The notes under the pieces: generated by a model
Databases searched by the model: none
The model's input: the letters and a program-made list of their open reading frames with translations, nothing else
Told to the model about the DNA's origin: nothing
Assembly: GCA_047967505.1 (NCBI GenBank)
Contig: CM106538.1
Direction: 5' to 3' (one strand)
Source: Dipteris shenzhenensis
Taxonomy: Eukaryota; Polypodiophyta; Polypodiopsida; Gleicheniales
Length of the DNA stretch: 64,000 nt
Program-made: the position numbers and the translations under genes
In this document: one piece after another, positions 43,135 to 54,672 of the stretch
Layout of the letters: every line of letters starts with the position of its first letter
Numbering within the stretch: position 1 is the first letter of the stretch

Positions 43135-45965
43135 TCACTTTTGCATATATATCTTTGCTTTGAAGATGTCTCCGATCTCCCATGACAAAGGTGTGTACCT
43201 TTCATCCAAAGTCAGTCCACCGGCTCCATCCTGCCAATTCCATGCTTGAACGTTCTTTTTCATTGCTTGGATCTTACCATGATCCTCCCACATGTGAACA
43301 CGCGCATATATGTTTGACATCAAAACATAGGCAGCATCAAGGTTTTTATCTAATCTCACTGCATTTTCAAAAGCTTTCCTTCCAACCTCTACATTCTTCC
43401 GCTGTTGACAAGCACTCAACACAGTCATCCATATGAAAGCATTAGGTTGGAAAGGCAGATTCTCCACCATTGCCACTGCCTCTTCGAGTTTGCCTGCATG
43501 GCCAAGGAGATCGACTATGCAAGCATAGTGCTCAACGGCCGGGATGAGGCCATACTCTTTGCACATAGCCTGGAAATACTTCTGGCCCTTGTCCACTAAG
43601 CCCACATGCCTGCATACTGTGAGAATACTGAGAAATGTGACCCTATCAGGATGTATGCCATCCTCCCTCATTTTCTTAAACAAATGAAACACAAGTTCAC
43701 TCTCTCCCTGGCGGGCATACCCTGCCATCAATGAACTCCATGTTACAATATCCCGTGTGGGAAATGAATCAAAAACCTTTTGTGCATCAACCATGCTCCC
43801 ACATTTTGCATACATGTCAATAAGACTGCTTGCCACAATTGTAATAGACTGAAGCCCCACATTGCTAATTTGAGAATGAAGTTCTTTTCCAGTTTCCAAG
43901 GCTGCTATGTTGCCACATGCTTTCAAGACGGCAACAAAAGCCCAGCTGTCTGGTGACAGACCTTGGTCTTGCATTTGTGCATAAAGTCTAAAGGCCTCCT
44001 CACTTTCTTCCTGCTCGACATACCCTGCGATCATGGCAGTCCACGTAACCACACCACGGCATGACAGTTCGTCAAAGACACAGCGTGCATCCCCCATACT
44101 CACACACTTTGCATACATATCCACCAGTGTGGTTCCCACAAATGCATCCAACTCATAGCCACTCTTTACTACTTCAGAGTGGATGGCCCTCCCATTCTCC
44201 AGGCAAGCTATTTTGGCAAAGTTCGCATCAATTCGCATCTCCTGTTCCGATGCTGCCAAGCTACTGCAAGCCTTCAACAAGCCAACAAAGGTTCGATCAT
44301 CGGGTGCGACATCTTCCTGCCGCATCTGTGCATATGATTCCAAAGCCAGCACATTGTCTCCCAATTCAACATACCCCAGAATCATGGCATTCCAGGAAAC
44401 AACATCACGATATGATGATAAGTCAAAAACGTATTGTGCATCCTCCATGCTCCCACATTTCGCATACATATCCACCATGGTTGTCCCTACAAAGACATCT
44501 GACTCAAAGCCACTCTCTACTATTTGCATGTGGATGCCCCTACCCTTTTCCAAGAATCCTAGTTTTGTGGATTTGCCATCAACTTTCTTCCACTGTTCCA
44601 GTGCTGCCAGGCTACTGCAAGCCTTCAATGCACCAACAAAGGTTCGACGGTCCGGTGGGACACCTTCCTGCTGCATCCTCCAATAAAAATCCAAAGCAAG
44701 TGCACCCTCTTCTTGTTTGCTATACCCCAAAATCACAACATTCCAGGAAGCCACATTATGACGAGGCAATATGTCGAATACACGCTGTGCATCCTCCATG
44801 CTCCCACATTTGATGTACATGTCTACTAAAGTGGTTCCCACAAATTCATCTAGCTCAAAGCCACTCTTTACTACTTGGGAGTGCATGGCTCTACCTTTCT
44901 CCAAGCATCCTATTTTAACAGATTTCCCACCAATTTGTTTTCGCTCTTCCATTGCTGCCAGTCCAGTGCAAGCCTTTAATGTGCCAACAAAAGTTCGATG
45001 ATCTGGTGTGACATCCTCAGGTTGCATTTGTGCATACAATTCCAAAGCCCACGCACCCTCTCCTTGCTTGCTGTACCCCACGATCATGGCAGTCCAAGAG
45101 ACAACATCACGTTGAGGCAATTCATCAAAGACACGTCGTGCATCCTCCATGCTCCCACATTTCACATACATATCCACCAAGGTAGTTGCAAGGAATACAT
45201 CTGATTCAAAGCCGCTCTTTGCTACTTGGGAGTGGATGGCTCGACTTTTCTCAAGGCATCCTATCTTAACAAGCTTCCCATCAACTTGCTCCTCCTCTTC
45301 CGATTCTGCCACGCTACTGCAGGCCTTCAATGCACCAACAAAAGTTCGAGCACTCGGTTGCATACCTTCTTCGTACATCCGTGCATACAACTCCAACGCG
45401 AGGGCACCCTCTTCCTGCTTTGCGTATCCCAAGATGAGAGTGTTCCATGACACCACATTTCGCTTTAGCATGTTGTCAAAAACGTGGCGAGCATCCACCA
45501 TGCTCCTACGCTTCACGTACATATGCATCAAATTGTTCGTCTCAAACAGTGGAAGCTCATTCAAGCGTTCTATCGTATGGCCATGAATTTCTGTGACCTC
45601 ATTCAGCTGAGGAACCCTCAAGTGAACTGCAGTTCCAATTCGCGATCCAAATGAAAGAAGATTACTTCGAGAGATATCCCCACCAACCCTCCTGGGTGCC
45701 TTCTTTTCTAGTGCGTCTTTAGCACATTTTGGAGTGATGCAATCGCATATCCAAAGAGCCTCCTTGGTCGTCTTACGCCTAATAGCAGGATCGGGATTGT
45801 CCTGAAAACAAAATCATCTACATTGTAAGGCAATCAACAATTTGCAGACGCCATCAAAATGATTTTCAGAATCTCTCGCAGCTTGCCACTTACTTTGGAA
45901 GCCCAGCCGTCGGCCAAAATTCCGAAATACTCCCGCGGTGATGGCCCCGTACTTAATTGAGCCAT
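43135..45965 (-). CDS. PPR gene 2: PLS/E-class PPR protein, two exons, 912 aa
   Basis: Exon 1 (45965-45894) reads MAQLSTGPSPREYFGILADG plus WASK and ends at GTAAGT. The intron is 92 bases (45893-45802) and ends TTTTCAG. Exon 2 (45801-43135) starts DNPDPAIRRKTTKEALWICD, in frame with the long PPR ORF and without a stop. PLS motifs follow (VVSWTAMIVGYSKQGEGAWA, FVGTTLVDMYIKCGSMEDAQ), then an E1 region (WMTVLSACQQRKNVEVGRKA) and a poor E2. No DYW domain. Family role: organelle transcript binding and C-to-U editing. Residues about 176-643 are four tandem 117-residue P-L-S triplets. Each L motif carries a 16-residue insertion around VDGKxxKIGCLEK. The first exon is inferred from splice sites. If it is wrong, an internal Met such as the one in LMHMYVKRRS would be the start. 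Confidence 0.88.
43945..45348 (-). repeat. Four tandem 351-bp modules in PPR gene 2
   Basis: Each module begins RTFVG[ATL]LKAC[ST] and is 117 codons long. The following module (WAFVAVLKACGNIAALETGK...) is only 101 codons because it lacks the inserted peptide, so the standard form is present in the same protein for comparison. Confidence 0.92.
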
Positions 45966-47391
45966 GGGTGGCACAAAACCTTCATGCAGGGTACCCACTC
46001 CAACTAGTAGACAAATCCCTCAATTCAAAAAGCCTGGTATAAGAAGCAGATCCAAAATTTGGTTCTATTTTTGAGTGTGATGTGAAGCTCCTGGCCCGGA
46101 GTAGCATAAGTACATGGATAGAATTGAATTGTGCTACTACCGGGCCAGAATTTTGCTTTCAGCGCGCTCATCAGGCACAATGAAGGGTGGGCAAGGAACA
46201 GCCATTGGGTGCCTAGCAAAAGAGCTCGGCATAAACAGCTTGCCAGCCTCCTCAAAGGCTACGGTCTGCGGAGGGCAGATCTTGACCGTCAGATTCGCAC
46301 ACCTTCATAATCAGAATGAATGGATGAAGTGCAAAATCTACTTGTCCTCCACCTTCAGATCAAAACATCGATCACGATTCACTGCACATGGCTTGATGCT
46401 TGAATCCCGCCCAATCGCCAATGCCGATCAACAACCGAGGCAACCGGCTTCGAGCCTCCAGTTGGCCTCGGTTTCCTCTCGAGAAGCGACTCCCTGAGCC
46501 TCCTCCATGGACCTACTGGGGTAGCAAATTATATGATCTTGTGAGAGATTCCCATATAGTACAACGTGAACAAAATGGGTGTTTACAAAACTATGTCCGC
46601 CACATGCATGCCCATGGTGCACTGAACTCATCTAGGTCGTGGGCTAAGTCTGTACCATGGGCGCATCGTGTGCTTCGGAAATCCATGATCCTTGGGTGTG
46701 CCCATGGTGGGCTTAAGTCTTTAAGCACCCCAATGTTTACAGACTAGAGCTGCCCATGAATGCGTCTGGGCCATGGGCCGGCAATCTTGCCCGCCCATGA
46801 TTTATGGTGGTTCCCATGGTGGGATGCGTGTGTGTCTGCACGCACCTATGATAGAAGGTGTTAATGCCAATGCAAATCAAGGTGAAGCTTCATAGTCACA
46901 AGTAGACGTAGCATATTCTTCCTACATTGTGCACATGAGAGTCCTCCTAGAGCGTTTGATGAGGCTTCTCGAGCAGAGCCAAGAATACTAGAGGTAAAAC
47001 ATTTTTGAGTGTGCGAGTGAAAAGCAATGGGCTAATGGGACTTTGCAAATCAATTTGAGTGACTAGTTAAGTAATCTTGTTTCCATTACATGGTGTTAGG
47101 TATCTCCTTAATATAGAGTGGTGGAACATGAACCCTTCAGAAATCTCTAGAGTCATGAATGATGACTCCCATGAGGTGGTTTTAGCCTCTTATCCAGAGG
47201 ACTCTATGTTTATAAGGGTGACAATGAACTAGATAAGTACCGATGCAAGGAGGGCTAATTTATGTCCACCAATATTAGCTAAAAGTACACCAGTGTGGAA
47301 ATGGTAGATGATAATTGGTGCTATTTGTCAATTCTTATGTTTGGGTTTTAGCACAACCATGGTCCAACTAAGGCACTAAAGGAATCTAATG
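45966..47391. other. Upstream region of PPR gene 2, no further gene
   Basis: Contains the promoter and 5' UTR of the minus-strand PPR gene by position; no TATA box stands out. The plus frames at 46114-46497 and 46400-46747 overlap one another and have no recognisable content. CCCATGGTGGG and related CATGGG words recur at 46610-46820. Confidence 0.45.
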
Positions 47392-47800
47392 CACTATAAG
47401 AACATGCAAGTGATTTAAAATACAGTGATGCAAGTGAAATTACCGTCAACGAAAATTTCAATCTATCGACAGAAATCTCAGTTCATCGACAGAAACTTTT
47501 TTTCCGTCAATGGAATTTGGGATTCCAAGTGGATTCTAGAATCTCGATTTTGATGACCGAAATTTTCTAACGGACGGAAATGTTTCCGCCAATTAAATTT
47601 TCAACGATTCTTTTTTCATCGGCAAGAGATTTTGGCGATGAAAGTTTCATTGGATGAGAGTGCAGTTTCACACATTTTGAAACGCTTCTTTTCCCCCCTT
47701 TTTTGGACGGAAGTTTTACTCCGTCGATGGAAATATCAATCCCTCACACAATTTGGGATTCCATAATCCAAGTTCACATCACAACGGCTTGGATTAAAAT
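47392..47800 (+). mobile_element. CACTA (En/Spm-like) terminal fragment
   Basis: CACTATAAGAACATG fits a CACTA terminus. It is followed over about 300 bases by many direct and inverted copies of a CCGTC[AG]A[CT]GGAAA / CGACAGAAA word (47445-47745), as in CACTA subterminal repeats that bind transposase. The opposite end (...TAGTG) was not found, so it is a one-ended remnant. The right boundary is approximate. Confidence 0.55.
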
Positions 47801-48501
47801 AAAGTGCGTTGATAAACTAAAAATCGTGACTATTTAGATCGAAAATATACTATTTGATCCAAATAATGTAAGATGATAAAATATTTAATCCTAAAAACAT
47901 CTTAACATTCAACAAACCTCTTCTATGGCCATAATCTCCATATAACTACCTATGTTAATATTGACATATTCTTAAATTCAAGCATTCGATTAACACTATA
48001 TAAAAAGAAAAAAAAATTAATGACAATGCATTCCTATAGGTTTATGGATAGCACATTACATACAACATGGAGTTTGGAAACATATATTGGTACAAAGCTT
48101 ATACTTGAGGGCAATGTTGTTACTTGTATGGAAATAATTTGTACTAAACTCTTTTTAACAAAAGTACTCAATGGAAAGTTGATTCAAATATGCTTTAAAA
48201 AAATAAAATAAAAAGAAAAGTGGAATTCATCAATGTGTAGAAATGTTTAAGTTGCAAGCTATAGAAATTCTTGTTATGGTTTTGACTTAAAATTTTTTGG
48301 ACAATCAAGCACAAAAAAATAATTAATATTTTAAAGAAAAAGGTCCAAGGACTTTCCCAGTTGAATAGAATAGTTACTTCTCCTTTGTATTTGTTTGAAA
48401 GAAATAGTAAAAAGGAAACCATTAAATAAGTAAGAAATTGTGTAAATACATAGCCAAATATCTTAAGGGTGAAAACTACCATGAAAATTTTAACAAAAAA
48501 T
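47801..48501. other. AT-rich DNA, no gene recognised
   Basis: No coding family on either strand. The minus frame at 48195-48482 is Phe/Leu-rich AT translation. Confidence 0.5.
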
Positions 48502-48575
48502 TGTGTGTGTGTGTGTGTGTGTGTGTGTCTGTGAGAGAGAGAGAGAGACCAAGCATGTATTTGTAATTATATGTA

Positions 48576-48626
<51 letters not shown>

Positions 48627-48680
48627 ATGTACATGTACATATATATGTATATATGTATACATACATGCATGCATGCATAT

Positions 48681-48712
<32 letters not shown>
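48502..48712. repeat. Compound microsatellite (GT, GA, TACATG, GATA)
   Basis: Two (GT)n runs, ACATGTACATGTACATATAT, GCATGCATGCATATATAGATAGATA and (GA)n in series. The Cys/Val and His/Thr frames over it are artefacts. Confidence 0.9.
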
Positions 48713-48713
<1 letters not shown>

Positions 48714-49109
48714 ACAACACTTCAAGAATTGCCATTTATAATAGATCTGTCCCCTTTATCTCTTCTATCTAACTTATAGACACCCAGCACCATCACTCAG
48801 TTTTGTGAATATAAACATCAATATATATGGAGAACAAAAAGGGATGTTGAAGGAGTCTTCTTGTGTAATACTAAATGGAGGAACATGGACATCAAGAACA
48901 CAGGGGGGCCTCCACCGGGGGCATCCTTGACATAGAGATCCATGGGGGACTTCCAAGCAAAAGAGATCATAAGGTCCCAGGTGGTCTGCTTCAGACTTGC
49001 ACCTGTTCCCCTTCTTAACAGTCTCTCATTTTTAAGCAGGTGTCCGCCGTCAACACCTAAGACTAGCGTTATCATCAGTATGTTATAACTGGCAGGATTA
49101 TACATCCAT
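48713..49109. other. No gene recognised
   Basis: The minus frame 49105-48818 (VDGGHLLKNERLLRRGTGAS) reads well but matches nothing I know; it abuts the decayed copia RT end. Confidence 0.35.
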
Positions 49110-50300
49110 TTGTGTTCTTCTCTACATTCACATAAATGTTTGGACCTTTAAAACATAATGCATGAGCAGTCACACCTCTCAAATATCTGAGAATCCACTT
49201 TACAGCCATATAATGTTCTTTACCTAGATTATTCCTAAATTTGCTCACAACTCCTACTGCATGTTGGACTCTACCTACATTCCTTCTTCGTACATTTTTG
49301 GTTCACCAGAATCAGTTGACAAAACATAACTGAAAGGAGGAAAAAAATTACTCAAGTGCATTCTCATTTTGTGTAACCTTTGGAAGTTCATCTCCTGTAA
49401 TTTCATCGAGCTGTGTATTCTGTGTTTGCATTTTCTTTCTTCCTTTTCTACAAGTGAGCTTCATACATAACAGTCTCATTGAATACAACATCTCTGCTCC
49501 TAATGATTTGTTACTTTATCATCCCATAGACAATAACCAAACTCACTACCTCCATATCCAAAAAAGATGCACTTCTTGGATTTTGCCTCAAGCTTTGTTC
49601 TTAATTCTTTATCAACATGGACAAATGAATGCTTCACAACCAAAAACCTTCAAAAAAGAATACTTAACGTTTTTACCTATCCATGCCTCTTCTAGAATGC
49701 CACCATTTAAGGAACTTGAAGGCGATCTATTTTTATCAAGTGAACAACTATATTCACTGCTTCAACCCAAAGCTGTAAGGGTAGCCCTGCATGTAGTCTC
49801 ATTCTCCTTGCACGCTCCATGATTGTTCCCTTCATCCTCTCTTACACGGGATTTTCTTGTGGTATTTTTGGAGTTGTCTTTTCATTACGAATTCCATTGT
49901 ATGAATAGTAACTATCAAACTCTTTGCTACAGTATTCACCTCCACTATCAGATCTAAGAACCTTCAACTTCTTTCCTACCTCATTCTCAGCCAAAAATTT
50001 CCATTTCTTAAAGGTTTCAAAGATATCATATTTTCTTTGAATGCAATAAACCCAAGTTTTTCTAGAACTATATCATCAATAAAAAGTAACATAATGGTGA
50101 GAACCACCAAGAGATGATACATCAGTAGGATCCCATACATCTATATGCATAAGCTCTAACTTTTCTCTCTTCTTTTCTTTCCCAACTCTAAGAAATCTGA
50201 CTCTCTTTTGTTTTCCATAAACACAATTCTCACAAAAATCCAAATGAACTTGCTTCAAACCTGGCAATAGCTTTCTTGAGTAAAGAATGATTGGAGAAGC
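49110..50300 (-). pseudogene. copia integrase (Cys half onward) and RT C-terminus, decayed
   Basis: The minus strand resumes a GAG-pre-integrase/integrase region at ILYSRKLLPGLKQV (about 50300) with the Cys pair CENCVYGKQK. The core follows: LELMHIDVWDP, a stop at 50076, then LKVLRSDSGGEYCSKEFDS (about 49965), and TIMERARRMRLHAGLPLQLW. A deletion removes most of RT. QHAVGVVSKFRNNLGKEHY and KWILRYLRG at about 49266-49172 are the end of copia RT/connection. RNase H is missing. The matching His half of the zinc finger is 8.2 kb away at 58541. Confidence 0.85.
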
Positions 50301-50566
50301 CTACTTGTTGAGAATGGTGAAGTTTATGCAAAGGCTAGGTGAGAGAAGTAGAGGTTGAAGGTCCAGCCAATTGCAACTCACAAGAAAAGCTTATATTTCT
50401 TGATAAAACTCTAGCTTTAAATATAAGCGCTAGAGTTACTTGAAGAAAGATGACCAAAAGCTTGCTTGTTGAGGAAGATGAAAATGACTAGCACGAGCAT
50501 AGCGATGGGGTTAATAAATCGCACCTCACAGCTAACAAAGAAAAGCAGAATATTTCAAAACATGGA

Positions 50567-51179
50567 TTAGAAAAGTTGGGTTTCCAAAAAGCAATCCTTT
50601 GCGAGGTGGTGTGTTGCCATAAGCCTAACTTTCTCCATATCATGTTCACCATGATGAAATGTAAACCAACCCAACAAAATTACAAATGCACCCAAAAAGG
50701 TTACTAATAAAAAAGAACCTCCATAACTAAGCAATTTTTCATGCGATGTGCATAATTTAAAGCATTGTACAATGTTCAAGAAGTGATTTGTGGCTAAATT
50801 AAACAGACCAACAAGTCTAGAGGGTTTACCCACCTATTTCTCTAAATAATATTCTCAATTCAAAGAAAATAATTAGTTCTTATAAACATGTTTCGGAGCA
50901 TACTTTCTCATGAGGCTTTTGCTTGGGATGTTGGGAGATCCACATTAGAATATTTTCTATGCAAACTAGCTTTCATCATCATGAACATGTATTCTTTGAA
51001 CAACCATTCGTACTTAAAAATTTGAGGGAACTTAAAAAATGAATCAAATAGGTACTTACCCTCTTCAATTGCTTGACTAGGTATGTCTTTTCTATACTCT
51101 CTTGTCGAGGGTAAAGTATTCTATGGTAGACTCCTACCCTAGTGCTATCACTAGTAGTACTATGCTCAATGATATACAA
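50567..51179 (-). other. Unrecognised exon-like segments
   Basis: The minus frame at 50833-50567 follows a usable AG and reads KPSRLVGLFNLATNHFLNIV, then a hydrophobic stretch GGSFLLVTFLGAFVILLGWF that could be a membrane segment. A second frame, 51179-51062, ends ESIEKTYLVKQLKR at GTAAGT. They may be exons of a captured gene. No family is recognised. Confidence 0.25.
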
Positions 51180-51691
51180 GGCACATGAGAAAAACTTCCC
51201 AAGTGTGCTAATGTCAACTAAAACGTTCCTCTTTAAGTCTCCAATTCAAAAGACACTATTCTTTAGTTTCGCACTCAAAACTACTCTAAAGAGCCCTCTG
51301 GGCTCTTAAATTGATAGAGTCATGACTATCTCAATCTAACACATTAAGTGTCATCTTAGGTCTCTTTAATTCATAGACGCATGAGTACCATGGTCTAACA
51401 TTCTTTAGCATCAACTCTAGATATGAAACTCACAACAATGATTTCTCCAATTTCAGTGTCTTTGCTCTTTATTTGAGCGAAGGACCTAGATGGACACTCC
51501 TTGTCATCTCACACTAACTGAAGTTTGTGGAAGAGAAGATGTAAAGCTATGAAGGTTTCCAAGTCTCCAACAAGAAGGAAATGATTGCAAGGAAGAACAC
51601 AAGCATTTTTAATGCTTAGACAAATTTTGCAACCAAGCTTCATTCTCAAATGAGAATGAACATGAGAAAAATAAAGCTACTCCAAGAAGAA

Positions 51692-51719
51692 ATATGAGAG
51701 AGAGAGAGAGAGAGAGAGA

Positions 51720-51758
<39 letters not shown>

Positions 51759-51852
51759 TATGTGTGTGTGTGTGATTGTGCATGCATGCGTGACCCCCCT
51801 CCAGTAGCCTTTTGATGAGTGGACCCCCCTCGAGTAGCCTTTTGATGAGTGG
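51692..51852. repeat. GA/GT microsatellite plus 31-bp tandem repeat
   Basis: (GA)n and (GT)n runs at 51692-51776, then two copies of a unit ending CAGTAGCCTTTTGATGAGTG / CGAGTAGCCTTTTGATGAGTG at about 51791-51852, one substitution apart. Confidence 0.85.
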
Positions 51853-52024
51853 AGTTTCTCAACATATTTGCATGCTCTAGAAAATGAAATTCACCCCATC
51901 TTTGGAAACTCAATCCATCTGTGATTAGCCTTGAGATCCTTTCTTCCTATTGATGATCCCTCTCCTATTTTTGGATAGAATAGCCAAAACTTCAAGAAGA
52001 TTCCATTTAGGGCCTTGGACAATG

Positions 52025-52027
<3 letters not shown>

Positions 52028-52077
<50 letters not shown>

Positions 52078-54050
52078 ACGCGTTCCTTTCCTCCATTGGT
52101 TTGGTCACTTGCTCATTAGTTCCCCCCCTCCCAAACCCCTCTTTCAATTTCTCTCCCTAGTATTTCCCTTTTTCACCCACTCTCCACTCATTTCCCTCGC
52201 ATTTCCCTTCTTAAATTTTCCCCCTCCCCCCTTCTCCCCCCTTTTTCCCTAATTTTTTCCATATTTTTCCTACCATTTTTTCCAATTTTCTTCCTAAAAT
52301 TTCTCTTAATTTTTATATTTTTTGGCCTATTTTCCTAATTATTTCATATTTCTACCTAATTTTCCCTAATTTCTTCTAGACTCTTCCTAATTATTTTCCT
52401 ATTTATTTCCTAATATATATATATATTCCTAATTATTTCCTATGTATCCTAGACTTTTTTAAAATTGCAAACTTTCCTAGATACTCCTAATTTTCCCTTT
52501 TCCCTCATTTTGTTCTCTATTCCTAAATTTTTCTTATTTCTTTTCTTAAAATTTTTTTTTTCGAAACCTTTGTACAACAATTTAATCTACTAAAACCCAA
52601 CCCCCTTTCCTCCTTGTCTCTCCTAACTCCCTACATCCCTCTATTCTCTTTAAACTTGTCCTAATTTTTAGTTCCCTAACCTCATCAAGCTCAAGTAAAC
52701 TAATTTCCCCTAGATTGGTTACTCCTAATTTTCCCCATGGGCTTTTTACTGCAACAGGTGGCTTTAGGATTGGTACTCCCACCTTCTTAACTAACCAAAA
52801 CCCCCCCGCCATTTTTCTTGGGCTTCTAAACCGAAAAAAAATGCAACTGAGTCCCTAGCTGCCCGACTCCTCCCCAACTAACTCCCCTTCCCCTATATAT
52901 ATAGCCTACCTCACTTGCTCTAATTTACCACACAGTCTACCTCCCTCGCGGTGCTCCTGCACTCTAGTCTGTGCGCTGTACCGTCGACGCTCGCCCCGCT
53001 ACAATTTTTTTAAGGGATAGCTGCTCCCACCCGATTGTGCTCTATAGTCTCCTTGACTTTGACTCTCCAAGCCTCCTTATAAATCCTCGACTACGCTGCT
53101 CGGTCCTCCCCTCAGTGATCATTGTGGCTCCTTAGCTCAGACCTCCCTACCACTGGGCTATCTACCCTTACTCTCGAGATCTGGTGCATTGACCATTCAG
53201 TGCTTTAGTCCATGATTATCGATGTTTGTGCTACTTAACTACTTGCTTGAGTCGCCTCTACACCCACATCCTTTAAATCCTTCTCGCACACCCTACTGAT
53301 TGGGTATTGCTCTGCACAGCAGACATGGACTCCTATAAAAGGCTAATTTTATTCATATTTTTAAGGTTTCGTTTCCCTTTTAATCCTTTCCCCCCTCTCT
53401 AACAACCTTATAACACCCCTTCTACTCATTCTAATCCCCCCCAACCCTGCTTTTAATCTTCTCCCTATCCCTAATATTTTTCTAATTTAATTTCTCTCCT
53501 TAAACCCCCCCTTTTTTATGACTCTTTAATTTGTATTTAATCCCTTTAATCTTTCTTTACTTATTATCTCCCCTTATATTTTTTATATATCTTTTTCTTT
53601 CTTCTCATCTCTCCTTTATCTCCTTATCCCCCTTTACCCCTTTTCCTTTTTATCTCTTCTTGAAACCTTTGTTAAATCTCTCCTTGTAAAACTTTCTTTT
53701 TTTTCCTTAAAACTTCATAATCCTCTCTTTAAATGCATCTCTCCTTACCCCCCTTTAACTATCTTTAATTTAATATTTTTGTATTAAAATTATTTACATA
53801 ATTTTCTTAATTCCTCCTTTTTCAAAAAACTTTTTACACCACTTTCCAAAAAAATATTTTCACTTCTCCTTAAAGCTTTCATTCCCCCTTTTTTCCCCAT
53901 TCATTACGTTTCTCCCCATTTTTAATATATTCCCTTCTTTAATTTGTCTCTCCTTAAACCAACCCCCCTCTTTTAAATTCCCTCAATCCTTAATCACAAC
54001 CCTTTTTATCTTTATGTAATTATTATCTCTCCTATTAAATCTTGGTGTAA
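52028..54050. repeat. Two-kilobase polypyrimidine-rich tract
   Basis: Begins with a perfect (TC)n run (52028-52074). Drifting TTTTCCCTAATTTTTCC-type simple sequence continues to about 52580 and again at 53370-54050. A less biased island (52700-53340) carries CCTATATATATAGCC. The plus strand is overwhelmingly C and T. It mirrors the polypurine tract at 6116-6690. No gene. Confidence 0.8.
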
Positions 54051-54488
54051 TTAAGTGCTCACATCGGTTTCCATTTGCTTTATTCCTCATTACTATCCTC
54101 ATGGTTACTTCAAATAAACTCATAATTTCTAACTAAGCTTGATTAGTTTGTGGTTAAGAGTTTACTTTTATTGTGACCCCGATAACAAGGGCGGGGTGTT
54201 TATGACACATGTCTTCCCAACTAAGGTCTAAGTTGGTTCTTACCATGTTTTTCTTGTTGGATGGTGGCAGATAAGCAGACTCTTCTCTTCAATAAAAGTG
54301 ATGCTTGCTAGGACTTATCTATACAGTTTCCACAAAAACATGTCTACAAAAGGGCCCACTACTAGTCTCCTTTACAAATAGGGATTCACCGACTTGTATA
54401 AACTTTTTCGTTAATTTGTCCTATTTCATTGTCTAGCTTTGCTCTTTTGTCTTTTCACTATGCAAAGGGGTGTTGTAAAATCTTCCAC

Positions 54489-54632
54489 ACACACACACAC
54501 GCACGTGCGCTTGCACATACGCATGTGTGTGCATGTGTTCATGCACATGCACACACACACACACACATGCACGTATGCATGTGTGTGCATGCATGCATGT
54601 AGGTGCACCACACACACACACACACACACAGG
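54489..54632. repeat. (AC)n and alternating purine-pyrimidine cluster
   Basis: AC runs interspersed with GCACGTGCGC and TGCATGCATG words, a composition prone to Z-DNA. Confidence 0.85.
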
Positions 54633-54672
54633 CATAGGTTTAACACAAAATATTTTGCCATTGTCATTCATA

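Noticed and set aside
44061-45586. Plus-strand frames up to 250 codons opposite PPR gene 2
   Set aside because: They are antisense shadows created by the repeated codon pattern of the PPR modules; no independent motif or start context.
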